From Candidatus Electryonea clarkiae (GTDB lineage Bacteria; Electryoneota; Electryoneia; Electryoneales; Electryoneaceae), in contig JAVCCM010000132.1 in NCBI GenBank assembly GCA_030765455.1, positions 1 to 48,919 on the forward strand: a stretch of DNA of 48,919 nt. The letters are read 5' to 3'. This document shows positions 22,805 through 31,729 of this stretch, piece by piece (within the stretch, counting starts at the first letter, position 1; each line of letters starts with the position of its first letter). The notes under the pieces were generated by a model. That model was given only the letters and a program-made list of their open reading frames with translations, was not told where the DNA came from and made no database searches. A program made the position numbers and the translations under genes.

Positions 22805-24901
22805 TTATCTCACCAAAACAATCTTCTTCACCTTATCCATCTTTCCCGGTACGCTGGCATGAATGAAGAAAATCCCGCTTGGATGATTTGCTCCATCAAA
22901 AGTCAATTTCAGGTTACCCGCTTTATGGTATCCATCAGCGAGCACAGATATTTCCTGACCGAGAAGGTTGAAAATGCTGACCTTTAAATTTGCGCTAAAA
23001 GGAAGGCTTATATTGATGTTCATGGAAGGATTGAAAGGATTTGGATATACGGAGGAGATGGAAAATTCCTCCGGGCTTACATTCTTTTGACTTTCGTCAA
23101 CAGCAACGAAGGGTGCGATGCTGAATATAAAACTACTGTCACATTGCACCATATCAGCCCCTGACATTGCAAGTACTCGCCACGATACTTCTGTATAATC
23201 AATGGTTTGTGTGACCATCAGGCTGTCAGGAATATTGACCACCAGTGCTTCAGTGTCCAGTTCGGTGTAGCTGAGAAAACGGACCCTGTTGTCCGGCAAA
23301 GTCAATATGATTCTCAAATTATATAAGACATTCTCTCCGCTGTCGGGATCTACGGATTCTGCCCAACTGAATTCAACAACTGTTGGATTATCAAATTCTA
23401 TCGTATCGCCATATAAAGGGCTTATGAGCGAAAAGGCGGAGGGAGGATCGGGAACATCCGGGTTCAAATAGCTGAACGATAAAGTATCATTTGCCCATGT
23501 TCCGCTGGTCATAGGATCAGTAGCACGAACTGTCCAGTAAAAAAAACCGTCTGTATTAAATGTGGTTGATGTATAGCTCGTGTCCGAAATACTATCAGCT
23601 AATAAAGTTGCCGTTGAAAAATCCGGAATAGTATCGAGCCATAAATCGTAATGAACCGTATCCTGCGGGTCAGGATCATTGGATGAATACCAAACAAAAG
23701 TGATAGGTGGTTCCTCAAAAAAAGCACTGTCTTCAGGAAGCGCCAGGGAAAATGAATCGGGAGGCGATGGGCTAAGAGTATTCTCCCACCAGGTGACTCT
23801 ACCCAAGTTGCTCGCGGCACCAATGATATCAACAGCTAAGTCATTATCTATATCTGCTGTAAATACTGATGAAGCTCCGTCAAAATCGCTTGACAGGTTA
23901 TGTTCGGTAAAATCCTCATCACCATTATTTTCCCACCAGGTAATTTCATCATCGTCGGTAGCAACCCCAAGGACCTCCATGTCACCATCCCAATCGAGGT
24001 CTGCCGCGTGAACGTCAACTGCTCCGCGAAACAATGTCCCCACTAAGAAATCATTGAAACCTTGTTCACCATCGTTCTCCCAGACGGAAATTATATCAGC
24101 GCGATAAGCGGCAGCGCCAAGAACATCCATATCGCCGTCATTATCTATATCAGCAGCATAAACGTCTTGTGCGTCATTAAAATGATCCGAAATAGTATGT
24201 CTTGTAAACACTTCATCACCGTCATTCTCCCACCACCTCAAATGGTTGAAGTTCATTATTGCAGCCAACAAATCTATATCATCATCACCATCCAGATCGG
24301 TGGCATGAACCCCGTGAGCCACTTCATCGTCATAGGTAATTCGATGAGCTGTGAAATTTCCGTCACCGTCATTTTCCCACCATTCTATGTCGTCAAAACC
24401 GGCAAAGGGACCGCTAAGAATATCAATGTCATCATCGTTGTCAATGTCAGCCGCAGAGATAGAACCGGCTTTATATTCAGCAATAATAAATTCTGTAAAG
24501 TTAAAGTTGCCGTTATTTCGCCACCAACTTATATAATCATACTGATCATCGTCTGCTTCAGAGCCTGCCGCAACGACATCAAGGTCGCCGTCGCCATCAA
24601 TATCAGCAGCAAGAACATCGTGAGCCGGGAAGTAATCATCATTCAGTTGATGTTGATCCCATACAAAATTACTATCATTTTCCCAGACATATACTCCGTC
24701 AGTATTTTCCCCGCTGGATGCTCCCAGGATATCAATATCACCGTCTCCGTCAACATCCGAAGCGAAAACAGCTTCCATGCCGAAGAGATTATCAACAATT
24801 ACATGTTCGATAAAATCTATCTGTGCAATAGAAGAGTTACAAAATATTATATACAGCAACGACAGTATAAGCCAATGCCGAAAGATGCGTTTGCGTAACA
24901 T
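22805..24901 (-). CDS. Secreted FG-GAP/VCBS repeat protein with T9SS sorting domain
   Basis: The 698-residue protein has a signal peptide (HWLILSLLYIIFCNSSIAQ) and about eight FG-GAP/VCBS-like beta-propeller repeats, each with an acidic calcium-binding-type loop such as ADIDGDGDLDV or ADIDNDGDMDVLG. Two fibronectin-like domains follow at about 370-590. The end, VYPNPFNPSMNINISLP to VKKIVLVR, is a type A T9SS C-terminal sorting domain. It should be exported through SprA and attached to or released from the cell surface, perhaps as an adhesin. ATG 24901 has CGGAGACAG upstream; the TTG at 24919 is unlikely. Confidence 0.9.
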   Translation of the reverse strand: MLRKRIFRHWLILSLLYIIFCNSSIAQIDFIEHVIVDNLFGMEAVFASDVDGDGDIDILGASSGENTDGVYVWENDSNFVWDQHQLNDDYFPAHDVLAADIDGDGDLDVVAAGSEADDDQYDYISWWRNNGNFNFTEFIIAEYKAGSISAADIDNDDDIDILSGPFAGFDDIEWWENDGDGNFTAHRITYDDEVAHGVHATDLDGDDDIDLLAAIMNFNHLRWWENDGDEVFTRHTISDHFNDAQDVYAADIDNDGDMDVLGAAAYRADIISVWENDGEQGFNDFLVGTLFRGAVDVHAADLDWDGDMEVLGVATDDDEITWWENNGDEDFTEHNLSSDFDGASSVFTADIDNDLAVDIIGAASNLGRVTWWENTLSPSPPDSFSLALPEDSAFFEEPPITFVWYSSNDPDPQDTVHYDLWLDTIPDFSTATLLADSISDTSYTSTTFNTDGFFYWTVRATDPMTSGTWANDTLSFSYLNPDVPDPPSAFSLISPLYGDTIEFDNPTVVEFSWAESVDPDSGENVLYNLRIILTLPDNRVRFLSYTELDTEALVVNIPDSLMVTQTIDYTEVSWRVLAMSGADMVQCDSSFIFSIAPFVAVDESQKNVSPEEFSISSVYPNPFNPSMNINISLPFSANLKVSIFNLLGQEISVLADGYHKAGNLKLTFDGANHPSGIFFIHASVPGKMDKVKKIVLVR

Positions 24902-25151
24902 AATCTGTCTCCGGTACAATCAAGGCACTAAAAGAATTAACAACAAATTAATTTACAAAATATAAGACTTTTGAGAAAGATATAAAATGTTTTTATTCAT
25001 ACAAAGTGAAAATATTGGATTAATTTTGTGGCAATTTCTAATATTGACTGATATTCATTTATTTTGTCGTCCGAGTAACTCGATTAATCTTGACATACAT
25101 TGATTACGGATATTACTGTTATAATTTTAACAGTGACAACTTGAACGGCAA

Positions 25152-25571
25152 ATGCAGAAAAACGAATTTAATAAAATTGTTGATGACGGGAACTGGCAGG
25201 CTCTTGGTCAGCTATTGCTTGACAGTCCGGGTCAAGCGAGGAGGCTTATATCCCGGCTTCACACTACGAGCGAACCCAAGCTTGCAGCTACTTTGGACGG
25301 CTTTCAGATTACGGCAAAGGTCTTTGAGCGGGAAAGACTGCTGGATCTCTGCAGAAAACTTATGTGGATGTTAAATGAAGAATCCGCAAATTTCTGTCCC
25401 AATGCTGCACTTGCATTAGGTCATATCGCCCAGGTTGATCCGGAAGCGGTCGAACCTCATTTGCCGAGTCTGCAAATTCATGCAGACGATCCGTCGGAAA
25501 TGATGCGAATTCCGGTAAGAAAAGGAATAACACTGATTCGTATGGCTCTGATGAAAAACAGGGACAAGTGA
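25152..25571 (+). CDS. HEAT-like repeat protein (DVU0298-like)
   Basis: The 139-residue, mostly helical soluble protein has two or three degenerate HEAT/PBS-lyase-like repeats (LCRKLMWMLNEESANFCPNAALALGHIAQ; LQIHADDPSEMMRIPVRKGITLIRMAL). The core LMWMLNEES and NAALALGHIA resembles small proteins annotated as DVU0298-type in anaerobes, which have no assigned role. It contains no cofactor motif. The start has no strong Shine-Dalgarno sequence; an upstream TTGACA (25090) and TATAAT (25120) are 24 bases apart, too far for a normal promoter. It is the first plus-strand gene of the window and stands alone. Confidence 0.6.
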   Translation: MQKNEFNKIVDDGNWQALGQLLLDSPGQARRLISRLHTTSEPKLAATLDGFQITAKVFERERLLDLCRKLMWMLNEESANFCPNAALALGHIAQVDPEAVEPHLPSLQIHADDPSEMMRIPVRKGITLIRMALMKNRDK

Positions 25572-25607
25572 CAATCTTGTTGTGCTGCTGCTTTTGTGTG
25601 TCTGGGA

Positions 25608-25696
25608 AAGCCACGCTGAAGCGCGCTTGAAATAGAACCAATTCTCTACACCCCGGCTGAAGCCGGGTGCAAAGAGGAGCAAGCTAAAGCTTGCTA
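25608..25696. repeat. Cluster of three GCTNNAGC hairpins
   Basis: Three small hairpins follow one another: CCACGC-TGAA-GCGCG (25611-25625), CCCGGC-TGAA-GCCGGG (25652-25667) and AGCAAGC-TAAA-GCTTGCT (25678-25695). Stems differ in sequence, but each has the same core GCTNNAGC with a TNNA loop. The GGGTGCAAAGA that follows the second is shared with 31513-31523. They lie between the HEAT-like gene and the GT4 gene, both plus strand, and lack T-runs. Confidence 0.7.
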
Positions 25697-25764
25697 AAAC
25701 AGATGAGAACGAGTAGTAAAATTACAATCTATTTATTATAAATATGGATTTACTATTGCGATGG

Positions 25765-25788
25765 GTGGCCCGACTGCTTGCTGTCGGG
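25765..25788 (+). repeat. Single REP-like hairpin
   Basis: The plus strand reads GTGGCCCGACTGCTTGCTGT and on, with stem CCCGAC (25769-25774) and GTCGGG (25783-25788) around TGCTTGCT. It is a diverged member of the family GTAGCCCGGA-loop-TCCGGG seen at 21582-21692, 30073-30098 and 40981-41078. The rest of the gap from 25697 to 25906 is A/T-rich without a recognisable gene. Confidence 0.55.
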
Positions 25789-25906
25789 TTTCATTTAATT
25801 TTCTGTTGCAAAAACTTGCTGAAGCAAATGAACATAAAAATGAAACTAAAATTTTACTTGTTACAAATATCGTTATGGTATTGCGACAATAATAAGCCGG
25901 ACTCAC

Positions 25907-27034
25907 ATGATCAGATCTGATAATAAAATAAAACGAATCGTATATATTACCTGTAAATCCGACCTGACAAGAGGCGGACAGCGAAGTTTGCTGCAGCTTG
26001 TGGAGCGGCTTGATCGTGACCGCTTCTCTCCTTCAGTTATTGTTCCGAAACCGGGATCGTTATCTCGTAAACTGTTTAGACGCGGGATTAAAACCTATGA
26101 TGTGAATATTCCCCCTGTTTCCCTTAGAAAACCAATAAAAATGTACCGAGCCTACAATAAGTTGAGAAGAATTTTCGATGATATTCAGCCCGACTTGATT
26201 CATGCGGATGCTCCCAGGGTTGCACATTTCTCTGCCGTAGCGAAAAGGAACAGCAAATTATTGATGCATTTGCGAGTAGCTACACCGGATGGTCTATCCG
26301 ATTCCCTGCTTGCCTTGGAATGCGACAGGCTGGTTGCAATAAGCCGGGCGGTGGCGAGGAGGTTTCAACATTTGCCAAACGGAAGGAAAAAACTTTCCAT
26401 TATTTATAATGGCATTGATACAGAACTCTTTCATCCAGTCACCAGTCAAGAAAAATTAGCTATCAGAAAATTATATAAGCTGCCGGCCACAAATGTTTTG
26501 GTTGGCTTTTTTGCCGGTTTCGTTTCAATCAAGGGACATGATTTTATTATTGATCTTTGGAAGTCGGTTATTGAAAAATCTGAAAATACTACCCTCGTTC
26601 TCGCAGGTGATCAACCGCATGAGGAAAAAAAAAGATTGAAAAATCGAATCCAAGAGGAAAATCTTTCCCGGCACATATTAATGATACCATTCATCCCTGA
26701 GCCTGAAAAAATCCTGCCAGCCTTCGACATCATGATTTTGCCTTCTATTGAAGAAGGATTCGGACGGATTCTTATCGAAGCCGGTGCCTGCGGTGTCCCG
26801 GTTATCGGAGCGGATATAGCAGGTATTGACGAAGCGATAGAGCATGATAAAACCGGTTTCCTGGCTGGAGTACGTGATTCGGAACAATGGATTAATGCTC
26901 TGAATAATATGATCAATAACAAAGAATTAAGAAAATCATTTGGTGATCAGGGACGTAAGATGGTTGAGAAAAGATTCTCCATGAACAGGCTTGTGAAAGA
27001 AATTGAAGAGGAGTATGACCGACTTGTTTGCTGA
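25907..27034 (+). CDS. Glycosyltransferase family 4 (GT-B)
   Basis: The 375-residue cytoplasmic GT-B enzyme has an N-terminal acceptor domain with TRGGQRSLLQLVERL, typical of GT4, and IIYNGIDTELFHP in the linker. The C-terminal donor domain has GFFAGFVSIKGHDFII, LVLAGDQ and the EX7E motif in SIEEGFGRILIEAGACGVPVIG. It transfers a sugar from a nucleotide donor, probably in lipopolysaccharide or exopolysaccharide synthesis. The 3' end overlaps the next glycosyltransferase by 20 bases, so both work in one pathway. There is no clear Shine-Dalgarno sequence before ATG 25907. Sugar and acceptor are not predictable. Confidence 0.9.
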   Translation: MIRSDNKIKRIVYITCKSDLTRGGQRSLLQLVERLDRDRFSPSVIVPKPGSLSRKLFRRGIKTYDVNIPPVSLRKPIKMYRAYNKLRRIFDDIQPDLIHADAPRVAHFSAVAKRNSKLLMHLRVATPDGLSDSLLALECDRLVAISRAVARRFQHLPNGRKKLSIIYNGIDTELFHPVTSQEKLAIRKLYKLPATNVLVGFFAGFVSIKGHDFIIDLWKSVIEKSENTTLVLAGDQPHEEKKRLKNRIQEENLSRHILMIPFIPEPEKILPAFDIMILPSIEEGFGRILIEAGACGVPVIGADIAGIDEAIEHDKTGFLAGVRDSEQWINALNNMINNKELRKSFGDQGRKMVEKRFSMNRLVKEIEEEYDRLVC

Positions 27035-28154
27035 CGTAAGTAATAATAAAGATCAGGGTTTTGGTGATAAACCACCTCCACCACCGGAAGATACTCAACA
27101 ATATAATTCTCCTCACCTCCCGGGAAGGATAGTCTATGGTTTGCATTCTGCGCTGCTGAAGACTACTCATATATGGAGAAAGCCTGCCGGTCTGCCACCC
27201 CAAGACCTCGTAAAACGTCTTATTGTAGTTCAAATGGAGCGTCTTGGAGACACAGTGCTGGCTGAGCCTGCATTAAGAGCACTAAGAATGTTCTATCCCG
27301 GAGCAGAGAGAACTTTCATTGCTCCACCTTTTGCATCAGCTCTTTATGCCGGGAGCGGGTGGGGTAATATTGAACCGCCGGAAGCGCTGAATGGATTCAA
27401 GAAAAAATTTAATGGAGTTGATCTGCTTATTGATTTGACAAGCCGTGTCGAAACAAAACTCGCAAGGAATCTTGGAAAATCAGGCATTCCATATCGTGTT
27501 GGTTTGAACCGGGGCGGGAGAGGTGTTTATTATACTCATTCCATAAAAATGCCAGATCTGACAATACCTACTCGCGAGATATACTTAAAACTACCGGGTA
27601 TCCTTGGCGCTCAACCGGAAGATGCAATCCCGAGATTACCACATGGTGAAGACAGGCTTGAACGAGGGAGAAATCACTGGCAGAAAATGGATATAAACAA
27701 CCCGGTGGTTCTTCTTCCAGGAGCATATTATCCGTCGCAACGATGGTCATTAGAGGATTTTGCCACTGTCGCAGGAGTTCTTAAACGGAAAGGACTTGAT
27801 GTTGCCGTCATCAGCGGTCCGGGAGAAGAAGAGCTGGGTAAAGATCTTTCAGAACAGGCAGGAGTACCCTGGAAATCAGCTCCGCCCATGGTGGACTTTA
27901 TTGATATGTTAGCCACCGCCAGAATAGTAGTATGTAATAATACCGGGCCTCTGCACCTGGCGGCTGCGCTTTCCGTTCCGACGGTTTCAACTATGGGACC
28001 TACTGTGCCCTGGCGCTGGTGGCCCCATTCCGACGCTCCCTCTATTGTTTTCAGGGGAGGTTCAACCGGAGCTGTCGGAAATCTTGAAAAAATAAACCCG
28101 CTTGAAGTTGCGGCTGCGGCGCTTCATTTGTCTGACACAATCAGCGCTGATTAA
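27015..28154 (+). CDS. Glycosyltransferase family 9 (heptosyltransferase-like)
   Basis: The 379-residue protein is of the ADP-heptose:LPS heptosyltransferase family. LIVVQMERLGDTVLAEPALRAL is the N-terminal GT9 motif, VVLLPGAYYPSQRWSLEDFA marks the start of the donor domain, and VVCNNTGPLHLAAALSVPTVSTMGPT is the classic C-terminal motif. The first 45 residues are a Pro-rich extension (PPPPPEDTQQ). ATG 27015 sits within an AGAGGAG tract and overlaps the GT4 gene by 20 bases; a TTG at 27003 is an alternative. Probably adds heptose or another sugar to lipid-linked core. Confidence 0.9.
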   Translation: MTDLFADVSNNKDQGFGDKPPPPPEDTQQYNSPHLPGRIVYGLHSALLKTTHIWRKPAGLPPQDLVKRLIVVQMERLGDTVLAEPALRALRMFYPGAERTFIAPPFASALYAGSGWGNIEPPEALNGFKKKFNGVDLLIDLTSRVETKLARNLGKSGIPYRVGLNRGGRGVYYTHSIKMPDLTIPTREIYLKLPGILGAQPEDAIPRLPHGEDRLERGRNHWQKMDINNPVVLLPGAYYPSQRWSLEDFATVAGVLKRKGLDVAVISGPGEEELGKDLSEQAGVPWKSAPPMVDFIDMLATARIVVCNNTGPLHLAAALSVPTVSTMGPTVPWRWWPHSDAPSIVFRGGSTGAVGNLEKINPLEVAAAALHLSDTISAD

Positions 28155-28241
28155 TTTGCCTTCTCAAAAATTGACGTTAGAGTAAATCGATTAGATATGT
28201 TATATTCCAATCGTACGAAGTACTCTTTAAAGGGAGAAGAA

Positions 28242-30038
28242 ATGTATAAGAAATTGATATTTCTGTCGGTTTTCACATTATTTTTTTTAAACTGTGGCAG
28301 CGATGACGATCCATCCGGACCTACTGAGAACAAACTTGAAACACCTACTGACCTCGCAGTCGTTGATAGAACAGGTTCTTTTATTTCTCTAAGCTGGACT
28401 GATAATGCGTCTGAAGAAACTGAGTACTATGTAGAGAGATTCGATCTCAACCAGGATAGTCTAAACGATAGCTTGACCTATCAAATACTTGATACTCTTG
28501 ATATTGATAAAATAGCTTATATCGATAACCACGTTATACATGGTAATAACTATAGTTATCGTGTCAGGGCCGGTTCAGGATCAAAATATTCCGATTATAG
28601 TGATTCTCTCGCAGTTTATGCCAACGCTCCGCCGGAAATACCATATAACCCCTTACCCGGAGACGGCGTGACGGATATCAGTACTATTGTAAACCTAAGC
28701 TGGATATGCACTGACCGTGATGATACGAGTCGAGCTACAGACCTACAGGTCTTTAATATTTATCTTGATACATCCTCCCCTCCCCGAGCTGTGATCGACA
28801 CTCTTGCAGCGACATTTCGTGATACTCAGAATACCTATGAAGGGCTTTATGACCTTGACAAGGAAATGATCTATTATTGGCAGATAACGGCAACAGATAA
28901 ACAGGGAGAAATCACTGAGAGTCCGATATGGTCTTTCAATACAACCTCAGCAAAATCATGGATCAGTACTTTTGGCGATGCTTACGGCGATGAAGGAATC
29001 AGTGTGCTGGAAACATCGGACGGCGGCTTTATGATGATTGGGACCACCGTCACAGAAGCTAGTTTTGGTTCAACCGATATGTGGTTGATCAGAACCGATG
29101 ACAACGGGAGGAGATTATGGTATCGAACATTCGGAGGATCGGCGCAGGATGTGGGATACAGTATCAACGCGACTTCCGACGGCGGGTATATTCTGGGTGG
29201 AGCAACCCGGTCAATGGGCGCGGCAAATTACGATATGTTCCTTGTTAAAACTGATGTTGATGGTTATATGGAATTTGTCTCCCTGTTCGGCGAAAATGAT
29301 AGTGACAAATGTTATCGAGCAAGACAGACGTCTGATGGTAAGTATATCCTGGTAGGCGAATCATCTTTTAACCTCTTCATAGCCAAAGCCGGCACACAGG
29401 GAGAGGAGATTTGGACAAGGACTTACGGTGGAAATCGTTCTTCCTGGGGCATTGACGTCCAGGAGACTGCTGACGGGGGATTCATTATTGTCGGAACCAC
29501 GAGAACAGCCGACGATAATGATTTCGATTTATGGCTGGTAAAAATAGATGATCAGGGCGAGCTTGAATGGGATCAAGAGATGGGAAGCAGCGATGACGAT
29601 TACGGTTATGCAATCCATAGAACGGATGATGGTGGGTTCATAATATTAGGCGCTGCCAATTTAACTTCTTTGACAAGTGATATCTGGTTGATAAAAACAA
29701 ACAGTGTCGGAGAGTTACGCTGGGATCAGGTTTACGAAGGTTCGGGACGGGACTGGGGTTACAGCCTTCAACCGACAGACGATGGTGGATACATCCTCAT
29801 AGGTAATTCGGAAATTATTGATACTAACACCACAACAAATATATGGATGATGAAAACGGATGCATTGGGAACGGAAGAATGGACACAAACTTATGACAGT
29901 ACTAGTGTTAATTGGCGTGGTTCATCTGTCCAGCCGACCATTGACGGTGGTTACATCATTACCGGTTCCACCGAAATCAGCGCCTGGCTGGCAAAAACGG
30001 ATAACTGGGGGAATATCAGCCAGGGTGGTGAAGAATAA
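28242..30038 (+). CDS. Lipoprotein with fibronectin-like and DGG beta-propeller-like repeats
   Basis: The 598-residue protein has a lipoprotein signal (MYKKLIFLSVFTLFFLNCG, Cys18) followed by GSDDDPSG. Residues about 28-120 look like a fibronectin type III domain (LSWTDNASEETEYYVER), followed by a second Ig-like domain ending in YYWQITATDK. The C-terminal 360 residues hold seven repeats of about 50 residues with the core (T/D)xDGGYIxxG (for example ETSDGGFMMIGTT, PTDDGGYILIGNS), which probably form a beta-propeller. GGGAG lies just before ATG 28242; the start at 28197 is not supported. Probably surface exposed; no enzymatic motif. Confidence 0.85.
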   Translation: MYKKLIFLSVFTLFFLNCGSDDDPSGPTENKLETPTDLAVVDRTGSFISLSWTDNASEETEYYVERFDLNQDSLNDSLTYQILDTLDIDKIAYIDNHVIHGNNYSYRVRAGSGSKYSDYSDSLAVYANAPPEIPYNPLPGDGVTDISTIVNLSWICTDRDDTSRATDLQVFNIYLDTSSPPRAVIDTLAATFRDTQNTYEGLYDLDKEMIYYWQITATDKQGEITESPIWSFNTTSAKSWISTFGDAYGDEGISVLETSDGGFMMIGTTVTEASFGSTDMWLIRTDDNGRRLWYRTFGGSAQDVGYSINATSDGGYILGGATRSMGAANYDMFLVKTDVDGYMEFVSLFGENDSDKCYRARQTSDGKYILVGESSFNLFIAKAGTQGEEIWTRTYGGNRSSWGIDVQETADGGFIIVGTTRTADDNDFDLWLVKIDDQGELEWDQEMGSSDDDYGYAIHRTDDGGFIILGAANLTSLTSDIWLIKTNSVGELRWDQVYEGSGRDWGYSLQPTDDGGYILIGNSEIIDTNTTTNIWMMKTDALGTEEWTQTYDSTSVNWRGSSVQPTIDGGYIITGSTEISAWLAKTDNWGNISQGGEE

Positions 30039-30072
30039 ACTCCAAAATATATATTCAATCATAACAAAATCT

Positions 30073-30108
30073 CCCCGGATTCAGAGCAATCCGGGCTACA
30101 TTTTTTTT
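30073..30108. terminator. REP-like hairpin followed by T-run, probable terminator
   Basis: The stem CCCGGATT (30074-30081) pairs with AATCCGGG (30088-30095), and eight T follow at 30101-30108. It lies 35 bases after the lipoprotein stop and before the MscS gene, so it can terminate the upstream transcript. On the minus strand it reads GTAGCCCGGATTGCTC and on, placing it in the same REP-like family as 40981-41078, so the terminator may have been made from a repeat. Confidence 0.6.
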
Positions 30109-30125
30109 AACATCCAGGTAGATGA

Positions 30126-31259
30126 ATGGATAAGATAATTGAGTTCGCGAAAAGCACTATATTGGGTATCAGTATAACGCAGCTTGGAATTGCGTTTCTG
30201 TTTATCCTTGGCGGATACCTTCTGCGTTTCATACTGTTGAGTGGGATAAAAAAGGTATTGATTTATGCTGAGCGGTCAAACCACGATTTTGATGACGTAT
30301 TCCTGACTGCGATCCATAAGCCAGTTGGTTTTGCTGCGGTACTGGCTGGGATATGGTTGGCAGTTGGCGTTTTACCTTTGCCGGAAGAACCTGTTAACGT
30401 TGCCCGTTTTGCCCATGCCTTAATGAAAACCGGTTTTGTTATTATCGCTATGTGGCTGGGTATCCGTCTTACTGACGGGATTGCAAAAATCCTCCTCCGC
30501 AAAGCTGAAAAAACCCCATCACCGCTTGACGACCAACTTGTCCCGGTAGCTCGTAATACACTCAAAGTATTCCTGATTGTAATCGGTGCTGTTATTATTC
30601 TTCAAGACCTTGGATATTCCGTCAGCTCGCTACTTGCAGGATTGGGATTGGGAGGTATGGCACTGGCGTTAGCCTCCAAGGATACTCTCGCTAACCTGTT
30701 CGGCAGTATGGTAATCTTTATAGATCGACCGTTTCATATAGGTGACTGGATCGAAATGGGTGAAGTCGAAGGAACAGTTGAGGAAGTCGGGCTCCGGGTT
30801 ACAAGAATCCGCACCTTTGCCAACAGCCTCATTACACTTCCTAATTCATCGCTAACTACAACTGCAATCAACAACTGGTCACGGATGAAGAAGCGGCGAA
30901 TCAAACTGACTTTGGGAGTAACTTATAATTCTTCGCCTCAAGAAGTGGAAAAAGCGGTTCAATCAATCAGACAAATAATACGTGACGACCCAAAAATGGA
31001 TCATGATTTCTTCATGGTTAATTTTACGAATTTCGGAGCATACAGCCTGGATATATTTGTTTACTGTTTTACAGTTACTACAGATTGGAAAGAGTATATG
31101 GATGTGCGGCAGGCGTTGCTGCTGAAATTCATGGATGCAGTTTCAAAGCTTGGTTTGGAATTCGCTTTCCCGACACAGACGCTTTATCATGCAAATACTC
31201 AAGGATCCAAAAAATTACCCGGTGAACCGGATGCGATGCAGAGAGATCTGCCTGTATAA
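30126..31259 (+). CDS. MscS-family mechanosensitive ion channel
   Basis: The 377-residue inner-membrane protein has four hydrophobic helices in the first 180 residues. The pore helix has the small-residue pattern typical of MscS (SSLLAGLGLGGMALALASKDTLANLFGS), followed by the beta domain IFIDRPFHIGDWIEMGEVEGTVEEVGLRVTRIRT and the cytoplasmic cage. It opens on membrane stretch to release solutes. ATG 30126 has AGGTAG upstream. It is longer at the N-terminus than E. coli MscS by one or two helices and stands as a single gene. Confidence 0.93.
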   Translation: MDKIIEFAKSTILGISITQLGIAFLFILGGYLLRFILLSGIKKVLIYAERSNHDFDDVFLTAIHKPVGFAAVLAGIWLAVGVLPLPEEPVNVARFAHALMKTGFVIIAMWLGIRLTDGIAKILLRKAEKTPSPLDDQLVPVARNTLKVFLIVIGAVIILQDLGYSVSSLLAGLGLGGMALALASKDTLANLFGSMVIFIDRPFHIGDWIEMGEVEGTVEEVGLRVTRIRTFANSLITLPNSSLTTTAINNWSRMKKRRIKLTLGVTYNSSPQEVEKAVQSIRQIIRDDPKMDHDFFMVNFTNFGAYSLDIFVYCFTVTTDWKEYMDVRQALLLKFMDAVSKLGLEFAFPTQTLYHANTQGSKKLPGEPDAMQRDLPV

Positions 31260-31319
31260 AAATGGGCTTTATCTTAGTCACTTCTTTTCGATTTAACATA
31301 AGGCTGTTGGTTCAGTTTG

Positions 31320-31545
31320 GCCTGCTTTAAGCAGGCAATTCTTTGCCCCCAGCTTTAGCTGGGGTGAAAACGGCTGATCCAAATTCGTAGCTCGCTTCAG
31401 CGCGCTTTTGATGTATAACATCAGTCGGTTGGTTGGTTATTCTAAGTCCATATTTAAAGCCACGCTGAAGCGCGCTCTACAGATTATTGATCCCTCAACA
31501 CCCCTGCAAGCAGGGTGCAAAGAAATACCGGCTAAAGCCCGGTAA
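31320..31545. repeat. Cluster of six GCTNNAGC-type hairpins
   Basis: Within the 470-base gap between MscS and SprA (convergent genes) I count GCCTGC-TTTAA-GCAGGC (31320-31336), CCCCAGC-TTTA-GCTGGGG (31347-31364), AGCTCGC-TTCA-GCGCGCT (31389-31406), CCACGC-TGAA-GCGCG (31460-31474), CCCTGC-AA-GCAGGG (31502-31515) and TACCGGC-TAAA-GCCCGGTA (31526-31544). Most share the GCTNNAGC core. The third and fourth are inverted copies of one another. No gene is present; the rest, 31546-31729, shows nothing I can name. Confidence 0.75.
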
Positions 31546-31729
31546 GGATTTTGAATTATATTAATGGATTAGTTCACATGATTTGGGGTGCTCTATCATT
31601 CTCAGGCTTGGCCAAGGAATCCATGCTCGAATTCAATGCAAATGATGGGTTCCTAAGTCAAACCCGAGAATGACAATCCCCTGAATCAGATGAATCTATG
31701 CACTAATCCACATCAGGAAAGATAATCCT

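Noticed and set aside
24062..24898. A 278-codon plus-strand open frame opposite the FG-GAP gene
   Set aside because: It is antisense to repetitive acidic coding sequence; it has no recognisable motif, while the minus strand has signal peptide, repeats and T9SS domain.
25090..25125. TTGACA and TATAAT upstream of the HEAT-like gene as a promoter
   Set aside because: The two elements are 24 bases apart, far from the usual 16-19.
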